Origin: Neoarius graeffei
Lineage: Eukaryota; Chordata; Actinopteri; Siluriformes; Ariidae
Assembly (NCBI RefSeq): GCF_027579695.1
Contig: NC_083571.1
Location: forward strand, 31,906,943 to 31,970,942
Reading direction: 5' to 3'
DNA: 64,000 bases
Shown here: one piece after another, positions 35,064 to 45,116 of the stretch
Numbering within the stretch: position 1 is the first letter of the stretch
Layout: each line of letters starts with the position of its first letter
Notes under the pieces: generated by a model
Told to the model about the DNA's origin: nothing
Seen by the model: the letters and a program-made list of their open reading frames with translations, nothing else
Database searches by the model: none
Translations under genes and position numbers: made by a program

Positions 35064-35442
35064 GGGCGGCACGGTGGTGTAGTGGTTAGCGCTGTCGCCT
35101 CACAGCAAGAAGGTCCTGGGTTCGAGCCCCGGGGCCGGCGAGGGCCTTTCTGTGTGGAGTTTGCATGTTCTCCCCGTGTCCGCGTGGGTTTCCTCCGGGT
35201 GCTCCGGTTTCCCCCACAGTCCAAAGACATGCAGGTTAGGTTAACTGGTGACTCTAAATTGACCGTAGGTGTGAATGTGAGTGTAAATGGTTGTCTGTGT
35301 CTATGTGTCAGCCCTGTGATAACCTGGCGACTTGTCCAGGGTGTACCCCGCCTTTCGCCCGTAGTCAGCTGGGATAGGCTCCAGCTTGCCTGCGACCCTG
35401 TAGAACAGGATAAAGCGGCTAGAGATAATGAGATGAGATGAG
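35064..35442 (+). mobile_element. tRNA-derived SINE, copy 9
   Basis: Full-length copy with (ATGAG)n tail, flanked by the 13-bp duplication ATATTTCTATAGC (35051-35063, 35443-35455). Confidence 0.95.
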
Positions 35443-35804
35443 ATATTTCTATAGCTAGCCCAACTAATCCGAAAATGTTTCTATTCTGTTCTTATGTTCT
35501 AATAATAATGTTTTAATGTTCTCTCTAACCAAGTGAGCTATGCTGAAGTGAACACCATCTCCATTATCAACAGTATACAGTATAAAGAAATGTAATTTTA
35601 ACTAGATGCTGTTGGGGTTTCGGTAACTTGCTATAAGTTTGTTAGCTAGCTATGTGTTTGATAGGGTTAGGATATATTTAGCACAACAGACAATCGAAAC
35701 CAAACATCAAAGTGACATTTTTAGTTTAATACAGAGCTTTCATACTGTTCAACAGCAAAAGATCTGGCTAGCTAGGCTAGCTTATTTAGCGAGTTAATCA
35801 CTTA

Positions 35805-37221
35805 CAATGGTGCTTGAAAGTTTGTGAACCCTTTAGAATTTTCTATATTTCTGCATAAATATGACCGAAAACATATTCAGATTTTCACGCAAGTCCAAAA
35901 AGTAGATAAACAGAACCCAGTTAAACAAATGAGACAAAAATATTATACTTAGTCATTTATTTATTGAGGAAAATGATCCAATATTACATATCTTTGCCGT
36001 TTGGTGCAACAGGAACCATCTGCAGCTCAACACCTCGAAGACCAAGGAGCTGGTCATTGACTTTGGGAGGTCCAGACCAAGGTCATGACTAGTTCTGATC
36101 GAGGGAGTCGAGGTGGAGGCTGTGGATTCCTACAGGTACCTCGGGCTGTGGCTGGACAGCAAGCTGGACTGGACTTATAAGTATACAATGCCAACCACCT
36201 GTACAGGAAGGGACAGAGCAGGCTGTACTTCCTGAGGAGGTTGCGGTCCTTTAACATCTGCAGGAAACTCCTGTGGATGTTCTATCAGTCCGTGGTCGCC
36301 AGTGTCCTGTTTTACACCGTGGTGTGCTGGGGGGGCAACACATCCAAGAAGGACACATCCAGGCTGGACAAACTGATCAGGCGGGCCAGCTCTGTGGTCG
36401 GCATGAAGCTGGACTCTCTGGTGACGGTGGCAGAGAAGAGGACTATGGACAAAATACTGAACATCAAGGACGATGCCAGTCACCCTCTGCACACCGTCAT
36501 CAGCAACCAGAGGAGCCTGTTGAGTGACAGAATGTTCTTTCCCAAGTGCAGGACTAATAGACTTAAAAACTCCTTTGTCCCTCACGCCATCAGACTGTAC
36601 AACTCCTCTCGGGGGGGAGGAGGGGTAACAGGAGGACAGAGGACAGGAAGGAGCAGTAGCCTAGCCTGACAATAAGCAATACTGGACAATGTGCAATACC
36701 TCTTCTGCTGGACTTTTTTTTTTCTCTCTTCCCCATATCTTATTCTTTTTTTATATTTGTATATATAAATGCCTAATTTAATTTAATTTATCTAGAAGTT
36801 TTGCTCTATTTTCTATTCTCTGTTTATCCTGTAATGATGCTACTGGAATTTTAATTTCCCTGAGGGAACCCGCCCAAAGGGATCAATAAAGTTATATCTA
36901 ATCTAATCTAATCTAATCTAATCTAATCTAATCTATCGATCTGTCAGTGGCAAAAGTATGTGAACCTCTAGGATTAGCAGTTAATTTGAAGGTGAAATTA
37001 GAGTCAGGTGTTTTCAATCAATGGGATGACAATCCAATGTAATATTGGATCATTTTCCTCAATAAATAAATGACCAAGTCTAACATTTTTGTCTCATTTG
37101 TTTAACTGGGTTCTCTTTATCTACTTTTAGGACTTGTGTGAAAATCTGATGATGTTTTAGGTCATATTTATGCAGAAATATAGAAAATTCTAAAGGGTTC
37201 ACAAACTTTCAAGCACCGCTG
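35805..37221. mobile_element. Tc1-like element lacking transposase, broken by a LINE
   Basis: The left repeat starts CAATGGTGCTTGAAAGTTTG and the right end finishes AAGCACCGCTG; TA flanks both (35803-35804, 37222-37223). Both terminal repeats match the complete element at 45117. The transposase region is deleted, leaving the two inverted repeats plus the short stretch around GTCAGGTGTTTTCAATCAAT. A LINE is inserted at about 35995-36937. Confidence 0.85.
35995..36937 (+). pseudogene. L2/Rex1-type LINE, 5'-truncated, with (ATCTA)n tail
   Basis: Starting within the reverse transcriptase (NRNHLQLNTSKTKELVIDFG), it continues YRYLGLWLDSKLDWT and, in a shifted frame, the C-terminal block at 36241-36669 with RLYFLRRLRSFNICRKLL, FYQSVVASVLFYTVVCWGG and RLDKLIRRASSVVG. 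The 3' end is GATCAATAAAGTTAT followed by about eight ATCTA units. Truncation, tail and motifs fit a dead L2/Rex1-like copy. The strongest block is an intact 142-codon frame. Confidence 0.8.
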
Positions 37222-37639
37222 TACCTGGACATGTTTCTGTAGGTTGGGTGTTGAGCTCTGAAATGCTGATATCTCAACAGGTTTTGGTTTGGCTAATTTG
37301 CAGCTCATGATCACAGTGTTTCCTTTGAAGGATTGGGCCAGGGACACTGCTCTGTCTCCACTGTCTCTTTTGGCCATATCGCGTAAATATAGTGAAGTTC
37401 TCACATTCACACACTTTCAGTAAGTGCTTTATCCTGGTCAGGATCTCCGTAAAGCTGGGTGCTTGAGAATTCAAGTCAGTTCTTCGCAGGGCACTGCCCA
37501 CACATATTCCCACTCTTTCACTATTTGAGCCCTAAATTTATGCCCGTACCCTCATGGGAGAAAAAAAATACACTGATGTGAACCTAGTAATTCAGTACAT
37601 TCAGGTCATCAGCTGACTTCATTTTATTTTATGGCTGTC

Positions 37640-38200
37640 CATCGATATTCGATGATGACGAGGTCCTCCTCTTCGTTGTCATCTTTGCCTTCCCAGGTCT
37701 TGCTGCTGTTGCTGTTGGGGTTGTTGCCGTCTGTCACCGTCTCTCATGCGCCCGCATGAGAGAAGAAGAAGAGAGAGAAGCCCAATCCTGGACTGGCAGA
37801 TCCTGGGACAACGACGACAGGCAAAGGGACCATGAGTGGGAGCAGAGGGAAGGAATTGCCAAAGGCGTCGCTGGGCCCATTTCTCCTCCCTCAGCCTGGT
37901 CCATTCTTCCTCGAAGTGGCAGACTCCCTGGGACACAGTCTGCTTCCAGCTCATGCTGTTCTTGGAGAGGATCTCAAGGTCGGCAGGAGGGATGTTGCAT
38001 GACTACAGGGACCACTTCAAGAAGTCCTACAGATGCTTCTTGGGTCTTCCACGGGAGCAGATCCCTTCTGTGAGTTCTCTGTAGAGGACCATCTGGGGCA
38101 TTCGGTTGGGGTCCATTTGGATGACATGTCCGGTCCATCGGAGGACACGATGGAGGATCATGGACTCCACACTTTGGAGTTAGCCTTGCTGAGGATCAAT
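37640..38200 (-). pseudogene. LINE C-terminal fragment with zinc-finger-like end (first copy)
   Basis: On the minus strand, starting near 38180, the frames give VLRWTGHVIQMDPNRMPQMV, then (37954-37679) SWKQTVSQGVCHFEEEWTRL and a C-x2-C finger-like FACRRCPRICQSRIGLLS. The same order (RWTGHV-, then a short C-x2-C...H finger) occurs in the LINE at 38745-40124. It carries stops. The clade is not assigned. Confidence 0.6.
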
Positions 38201-38537
38201 GTGTAAAAGGGAGGGAGGACATAGCCTGCACAAAGGATTTGTTTTTGACAGTGGTGATGAGGGTGCGCAGTCCTCATCTGCACCACTTAGCTCCCTGCCG
38301 GGGATCCAGGTAGCAAGCAAGGAAGCAGGACGACCAGGGCTGACAGGGGACGGCACCTCTGATGTTGGTTCCCGGGAGGATGGGGATACATGTCTGCTTT
38401 GGCCACAGGAATTGCCAGAGCATTTGGACCACCTGGCTTTCAGCCTGTGGTCACCTTTCCACCAGTGATTCCAGGAATCACCCCTTTGCAGGCATTGAGG
38501 TCGCAGGACTCCAAATTCGGAAGGGAAGCCCGGCAGT

Positions 38538-38539
38538 GA

Positions 38540-38596
<57 letters not shown>
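38538..38596. repeat. (TA)n microsatellite
   Basis: About 29 uninterrupted TA units, followed by ACACACATACATACA. Confidence 0.95.
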
Positions 38597-38605
<9 letters not shown>

Positions 38606-38744
38606 ATACACACTGTATATAAAAAATGTAACTGTATTCTGTTAAAGTTACAGAAACAAAGACAGATTACTGATACATTTAGTAAAAATGGGGATGATTA
38701 GCAGGATTAAGATTTTAAGAGATTTTAAAATAAAGAACATTCTT

Positions 38745-40124
38745 CATCATCATCATCATCAGTGGTTAATCATAGTCGAGTATGACTGTCCTCCTTCTTG
38801 GTCCTTGTGGGTCTTCAGGTGGGCGTAGAGGCCGATTCTGGACCCAATTATTCTTGTGCAGTGTGGATAAGGGAATGTAGTGGTGGTGGATTTGGGTTTG
38901 GCATGTTTGGACATTGCTGTCTCCTTTCTGAGTCTGCGCTTGTCTTGTGCAGCCTGACGGAGGTCATCGTTATACAGTGCAGCGCCCTCATGGACAAGGT
39001 TTCTCCAGGTCATCCTGTCTTTTGCCATGTCTTCCCAAGCTTTAAGTTCTATGTGGCACTTCTTTAAGTTTGTTTTGATATTATCCTTAAATCTCTTCTT
39101 TTAGCCTCCTGGGACCCATTTCTCTTCAGCTAGCTGGGAATAAAAGACTTGTTTTGGGAGGCGAGAGTCAGGCATGCGAATAACATGACCAGTCCACCTG
39201 AGTTGGTTTTGGGCAATGGTGGCAGTGATGGTGGAAATATCCGCCTCCTCCAAGATGCTGGTGTTAGTGCGTCGATCCTCCTAGCTAATCTTCATTATTT
39301 TACGGAGGCATCTTTGATGATATGCCTCTAGTGCTTTTAAGTGCCTACTGAATGTGGTCCAGGCTTCTGACCCATACAGAAGAGTGGGGAGCACCACTGC
39401 TGTATAGATCAAAATTTTGGTCTTTGCTTGGAGGTCTCGGTTCTCAAAGACTCTTTTCCTTAGCCTTGAGAAAACCCCACTAGCACAACTGAGGCGGTGA
39501 TCTATTTCATCATCAATGACAGCTTTTGATGATAGGAGGCTGCCGAGATATAGGAAGTGGTCCACATTTTCCAGTCTGATGTTATCAATGAATATGTTTG
39601 GGAGCAGGACAGGCGTATTGCTATTTGGTGGTGGTTGATGGAGAATTTGGGTCTTTCTTATGTTAATGGCTAGACCAAGCTGTTTGTATGCTTTGAGTAC
39701 CCTGTAGGTTCTCTTCTGAGAGGGCTACAAGGGCATTGTTGTCCGCATACTGCAGCTCCATGATGGACACAGTGGTGGTTTGACCTTTAGCCCTGAATCG
39801 GTTGATGTTGAAAAGTTGACCGTTGGTTCTGTACATGATTTTGACTCCCTGGGGCAGATTCTTGCTTATAAGATGGAGGATATAGCAGCAACAAAGATGG
39901 AGAATAGTGTTGGAGCGATGACACATCCCTGTTTGACTCCTGTGTCAACCCTGAAGGGTTCGGTTTCGTCTCCACTGCCACTGAATACCGTGGCTGACAT
40001 GTTATCATGCAGCAGTCTCAGTACCCAGATGTATTTTTTTGGACAGCCAATCTTTGCCAGAACCAGCCAGAGGGCCTGCTGGTTCACCGAATCAAAGGCT
40101 TTGCTGAGGTCTATGAAGGCCATG
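38745..40124 (-). pseudogene. LINE reverse transcriptase to 3' end (second copy), 5'-truncated
   Basis: On the minus strand the first frame carries MAFIDLSKAFDSVNQQALW and GVKQGCVIAPTLFSIF. After a break come MELQYADNNALVALSE (the catalytic box as YADN), then VDHFLYLGSLLSSKAVIDDE and LLYGSEAWTTFSRHLKALE. Next are NQLRWTGHVIRM and, at the C-terminus, a finger-like CPHCTRIIGSRIGLYAHLKTH. The 3' end carries a (GAT)n tail near 38745. At least two frame breaks and one stop make it inactive. An ISL2EU-like element interrupts it upstream at 40128. Confidence 0.8.
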
Positions 40125-40297
40125 TATTGAGGTATTTCACCTGACGTCACAGGGTCACGTGACACCCCGGTGTCCGCCATTTTGAACGTCAAGCTACATA
40201 CTAACGCTGCAGACAGAGAGGGAGAACCGGCTTGAAAAAAAAGTGTTACAGACACCTAGAATAGATTAATTTGTCAGTAAGCACTCTATAAATAACC

Positions 40298-41171
40298 ATG
40301 GTGTTTGCTTGTTGTGCTGTGGGCTGCCACAACAGACAGGGACAGCGTGCAGGACTCTCCTTTTACCGGTTTCTAGTGATGGGAATTTCGGCTCTTTTTC
40401 GGGAGCCGGCTCTTTTGGCTCTTCTTACTATAAGGAGCCGGCTCTTTCGGCTCCCAAACAGCTCCTGAGATTTTATTTTTGATTTAACTGCTGCAATTAA
40501 CTAGTTAATTAATTACATTATTATTTATATTTTATCAATAGGATGTTTTCCATTTTATTTTTTAGTTTTTGTAGCCATTGTAAAGCTTTGTAAAGTATAG
40601 CAGTGTAACAATGTTCTAGCTATAGAAATAAAACTTACTTACCAATTAATAAATTATTTTCTCACAAACATAATGCAAAACTGTGTTATATTACCAATAT
40701 AAAATACACAGCTGATTTCCCCCTCCTCAGGTGCCTCACAGACTCCTCTCCCCTGCGCTCCACAGCTTTAAGCATTACACCAATTTTTGTATTTTCGCAG
40801 CTGTGAATGACATCAACCCCCCCAACCAAAAAAAGTAGGCGTACACCATGCTACTTTTTTTTCCTTTGAATGGTAATAGACAACACAAAGACGCAATCGG
40901 ACAGCAACTTTTTTTGTGAAAGTATCTCTCTCTCTGAGGCACCTAAGGGCAAAAAACTAATTCGGCTCCCCAACTCGGCTCCCACCGAAGAGCCGGCTCC
41001 CGTCGTTCACTTCAAAGAGCCGGCTCTTTGAACCGGATCGTTCGCGACCGACACATCACTACCAGTTTCCTACTGACCCAGACAAGAGGGCCAAATGGAT
41101 TGCAGCTGTGAAGAGACAGGATTGGGAGCCAACAGAGTACTCCAGACTTTGCAGTGATCATTTCATTTCAG
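40298..41171 (+). pseudogene. THAP-domain exon of the ISL2EU-like element, split by a hAT insertion
   Basis: The first part (40298-40373) begins MVFACCAVGCHNRQGQ, giving the C-x4-C pair (residues 5 and 10). The second part (41070-41171) carries WIAAVKRQDWEPTEYSRLC and C-S-D-H-F, completing the C2CH zinc ligands of a THAP DNA-binding domain. The exon ends ISG with donor G|GTTAGT in phase 1. The frame is intact once the 688-bp insertion and one duplication copy are ignored, so the break is recent relative to the exon. No downstream transposase exon was found. Confidence 0.8.
40374..41061. mobile_element. hAT MITE inserted in the THAP exon
   Basis: The ends are TAGTGATG on both sides, with 8-bp flanks CCGGTTTC (40366-40373) and CCAGTTTC (41062-41069), one CpG-type mismatch apart. 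Near both ends are repeated GAGCCGGCTCTTT words, arranged as inverted copies. No coding capacity. Confidence 0.9.
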
Positions 41172-41529
41172 GTTAGTTTATCAGTTAACGCAATTTTGAT
41201 AAAATATATAGCAAAAAGTAAATGGGTCAGTGTTTGTTAACCCATCTGAGCAGTGAAACAAGGCAGTCTTCATTTGTCTAGGGTTGCATGTAGCAGACAT
41301 CAGACATAAAACGCAATAACAAAGGCTAGAAAGAAACGGGACACAGAAATAAATAAACAGGGCTCCATACCAAGGCTGGGTACAGTGTTTGTGATAAAAG
41401 ACAGATCCAATTTAACACGAATCACAGCTTACTTTCTTGTTAAAATGTGCAAAGGTCTCCACCATCTCATACCGCCTTGCACTGAAGGACTTAAGCGTGC
41501 TGTCCAAAATGGCTGTATCACGTGACTTG

Positions 41530-42194
41530 TGGCCCTTTTCCACTACCCTTTTTCAGCTCACTTCAGCCTGACACGGCTCGCGTTTCGACTATCTAAGAAC
41601 AGCACGACTCAGCTCACTTCAGCCCTGCTCAGCCCCCAAAACTCGCATGGTTTTGGAGTGGGGCTGAAGCGAGCCAAACCGAGCCGAGTGGGGCTAGGGG
41701 CGTGAGGAGACACTCCCCTGTGCACTGATTGGTGAGGAGGAGTGTCCTCACATGCCCACACACGCCCTGCGAGCACGCTGGGATCTGTAAACACCGTAAA
41801 CCCGGAAGAAGGAGAATTATGAGAATTATGAAGCCTTATGCGCCTCGCCTCATCTATACGCTCTTGCCAGTATCTGTTGGCGCTGTCGGCGACAACAAGC
41901 CACAGCACCAAGACCAGCAACACTAACGACTCCATGTCCTCCATGTTTATTGTTTACTCTCCGGGTTGTGAGACTACCGCTTAAAAGCTCACTGATGTCA
42001 CTGTTTGCGCCGCCTAACGACATCACCTGACGTCCACCCACTTTCGCTAACTCCACCCAATGTGTCCACCCACTTCCAGCCAGCACGGTTCAGCGCGGTT
42101 GTAGTCGAAATGCAACTCCAACAGCCCCGCTCAGCTCGACCCAGCCCAACTCAGCACGGCACGGCTCAGCCGCATTGGTAGTGGAAAAGCGGCA
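41530..42194 (-). mobile_element. MITE, CTTTTCCACTACC family, copy C
   Basis: Ends TGGCCCTTTTCCACTACC and (reversed) TGCCGCTTTTCCACTACC, with TTG at 41527-41529 and 42195-42197. The minus-strand frame from 41944 (111 codons) begins MEDMESLVLLVLVLWLVV and contains RYWQERIDEARRIRL. The same words are in copies A and B, so it is an inherited piece of the parental element and not a host gene. Confidence 0.85.
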
Positions 42195-42221
42195 TTGGTC
42201 ACGTGGGTGAAATACCTCAAT

Positions 42222-43555
42222 AGTGGCTGGTTTTGTTCCCTGCATAAAGAACATTATGCTTCCATGCACATGCGCATACATTACAACACTTCCCGAGTCT
42301 CACAACACCATTCTGGTCTTGAGTGAAACGACAGCTAATCTTACAATCTTAGTCAATTTATTTATCATGGCCTATAGCGGGGAACAACGCTTTCAGTAGG
42401 TGGAAATTTTGCCATTATTTTGTCTTGAAAGCAGAAAAGGGGAACGACATCACAATCCAGTGCAAGTTACGCCTTCCAGCTGTGAAAGTTCTGTCATCAT
42501 CCAAGGACTCGACATCTAATTTAACCCAAAAGTAATCAAGTTACATTACTTTTATACTGCGATACTTAGATTAGGTTACAGACTACATTTTTTTTTCACA
42601 GGTAATTAGTAACTGTATTGAAATATAGAAAAGTAGTCTGTGCTCGGGTAACAAGAGCAGTTTCCATTTGTTTCCTGTAGGCTACAACCTACAGAAGAGA
42701 CAGAAAGAAAACCCCTAGTGTTTTGTGAGGCTGGATATCTGTAGTCCAGTGTTGTTTTGAAGCTCGAGGTTTGGTTGCTTTGGTCTGTTCCACAGTGAGA
42801 GGGGGCGCAAAGCTGACAGAGCAGGCGGCGTGAATAATTTACAAATGTTACCAAGCTTCACTTACATTTCCCTTTAACCCTGGATTATCCAGTTCCCACA
42901 TTTCTGCATCATAAATGTTATTATTATTTGCAGTTTTGTGTTTGTTTGTTTGTTGTTGTTGTTGTTGTTGTTGTTTTACTAGATTCATCATCTGGCTCTA
43001 TGTGTGTGTGTGTATGAGGTGTGAGTGGACTGCAGGAGGAGGCATGTTCTCTCTCCCCTGCCCCCTGTGGACACCACACACACCCGACATATCGATTTCT
43101 GTAACAACAGCACTTCAAATTTAAGAGATTTCAAGAAATTTGAGTGTAAATAGAAACAGATTCTTCTGTGTGTGTGTGTGGGGGGGGACACATTATATAT
43201 TTGATCTGGTTCAGGAGGGGGCCATTATTTTTGATCAGTCCCACCAAGCATCAACCATATGAGGGGTGGAAAATCCACGCACGCGATTGTGTAGACGGAT
43301 GCTGTTCTATGTGGCTGAGAAAAACACGTACAGCAGTAAACATGTGCTAGCAATAAACGTCGCAAGCTCTTTCAAAGAGAAAAAGGCTGCAGTCTCATTT
43401 CACCATCTACACATCTCCTGCATGTCCAATAGCACTACAAAATGTACTAAAAATAAAAATACCCAGAACGGTGATGAAGAAACAAGACTTGATGCGATGC
43501 TTCGGCTTATTCTTTCTAGCCCAGACTGTAGAGTCGTACTGCTTACAGATGACTT
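42222..43555. other. Non-coding stretch, no gene seen
   Basis: Contains a (GTT)n tract at about 42950-42975 and a short (GT)n at 43167-43180. No domain or known repeat recognised. Confidence 0.45.
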
Positions 43556-43625
43556 GCAACCGCGTGATCAAAATGTGCTACGTCATGAGCGTCCGCCATG
43601 ATGGTGGATATACAAAGCAACTAGG

Positions 43626-43950
43626 ATGGCAGCCGCTGAAAGCGTTTCTGTAAACGATGCTGAATTTTCTCAGTATTATCATGATTTGAACGGTCGAGCG
43701 AAGATTCGAGACCAAGAGACGATGGATATGTGTGGGTTTTGACCCATATTATTTTAAAAAGTCAGACTTTTCTGAAGATAAGACACTTCTAGCGACCGTC
43801 GAGTACCCGGATATCGCGTTCTATCTGGTTTGGCTGCCGAAGAATCAAGTCCGACCTTGGACGAAACATAGCCCATTTTCTGAGTGGGTGCCCAGTCTGG
43901 ATTGTTTCTATCGTATAATTTTGCTGGTGTTCCTAGAAGCGAAACAATAA
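43626..43950 (+). pseudogene. ISL2EU-like second-gene exon (copy 3)
   Basis: ATG 43626 gives AEFSQYYHDLNGRAKIRDQE. One base shift then leads to GFDPYYFKKSDFSEDKTLL and ATVEYPDIAFYLVW. This parallels the exon at 1758-2041 in order: an R/K-rich start, DPY, then Y-P-D-I-x-x-YL. A stop in the original frame (TGA 43739) marks it as broken. Confidence 0.6.
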
Positions 43951-44075
43951 TACACGTGTTAAAATTATAACAACAACTGTATGAACCATGACAAGAGAAC
44001 GCTCATTTTATAGCAAGATTCTAGCAACACGAAATAAAATTCTTCCATATTATCGAGAAAGCTTTTGAATCTCAC

Positions 44076-44697
44076 CTGAGATAAAATGATTACCACAAAC
44101 ATGAGCTGTTTTGGTTTTAGCCTCTGTTAGATCAGCCCTGCCGATGTTGTTCAGCCGTGCTCGTCTCCGCTCCATACTAAGTCTCAGAGTTTCCTCGCCC
44201 TCTTTCCAAATCATGGACGGAATCACATCACACACACACATCACATTATCTCTAGCCGCTTTATCCTTCTACAGGGTCGCAGGCAAGCTGGAGCCTATCC
44301 CAGCTGACTACGGGCGAAAGGCGGGGTACACCCTGGACAAGTCGCCAGGTCATCACAGGGCTGACACATAGACACAGACAACCATTCACACTCACATTCA
44401 CACCTACGCTCAATTTAGAGTCACCAGTTAACCTAACCTGCATGTCTTTGGACTGTGGGGGAAACCGGAGCAACCGGAGGAAACCCACGCGGACACGGGG
44501 AGAACATGCAAACTCCACACAGAAAGGCCCTCGCCGGCCCCGGGGCTCGAACCCAGGACCTTCTTGCTGTGAGGTGACAGCGCTAACCACTACACCACCG
44601 TGCCGCCTCATGGACGGAATTCTAAAAAAAATCGGAACGTGCCACGGTCACGAGTACTGTTGTGACCACAGCCATATACAGCATAAAGATATGACAT
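44076..44697 (-). pseudogene. THAP-domain exon of copy 3, split by a SINE
   Basis: The minus-strand start at 44697 reads MSYLYAVYGCGHNSTRD, where the first zinc cysteine is replaced by Tyr (the other THAP exons have Cys at residue 5). After the SINE (44224-44607), the second half reads WKEGEETLRLSMERRRARL and VCGNHFISG with the C-x2-H pair, then donor G|GTGAGA at 44075. A one-base shift in a T-run precedes the SINE. The exon end is ISG in phase 1, as in the copy at 40298. Confidence 0.7.
44224..44607 (-). mobile_element. tRNA-derived SINE, copy 10, inside the THAP exon
   Basis: Minus-strand SINE copy. The 13-bp duplication TCATGGACGGAAT lies at 44211-44223 and 44608-44620. The tail end has a short (CA)n instead of a long (ATGAG)n run. 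Confidence 0.95.
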
Positions 44698-45116
44698 AGT
44701 TAAAAGAACGCTTAAAACAGTGGAAAAACAAAAAGAGTTGCGCACACGTGTGACTATGTTTTGTATGGAATGTCGCTTGACCCCACATTTGTATATCCAC
44801 CAACATGGCCGACATCCGGGTTTCTATTTTGCTTTGACGTCACTTGTGAGTCAAGGATTCATACCAGTGATCTTTTTCATCAATATATCAGCAAGAGTGA
44901 CTGAGAAGGTGAATGTGAAATAGTCATGAACATGAATGAAGTTGAATATTCACTCTGCCTTTCATTCATTTTTCCCACAGGATGCTTCTGGAAAAGGAAC
45001 TAAAATAAACAGACTCAGCAGACATAGTCCAGTCCAAATTATCCAAGAGGAAAGATGACAGAACAGTATGTTTAGTGTCAACTCAAATAGTTTCATTGTT
45101 GAGCTATTGATAGATA

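Larger units (their letters stand above)
40128..42219 (+). mobile_element. ISL2EU-like THAP transposon (copy 2), with two nested elements
   Basis: Ends read TGAGGTATTTCACC in both directions, flanked by AT (40126-40127, 42220-42221). Both ends continue inward with CACGTGA and GCCATTTTG words. A THAP exon reads inward from the left (40298). Near the right end a short minus-strand stretch (about 41500-41430) reads SFSARRYEMVETFAHFNKK and may be the start of the second gene's exon. A hAT MITE splits the THAP exon, and MITE copy C sits in the right terminal repeat. Confidence 0.7.
43560..44850. mobile_element. ISL2EU-like THAP transposon (copy 3) with two convergent gene remnants
   Basis: Sub-terminal inverted repeats read GTCCGCCATGATGGTGGATA on the left (from 43590) and, reversed, GTCGGCCATGTTGGTGGATA on the right (to 44810). 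The outermost borders are uncertain. The second-gene exon reads inward from the left (43626) and a THAP exon reads inward from the right (44697). A SINE is nested in the THAP exon. Confidence 0.65.
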
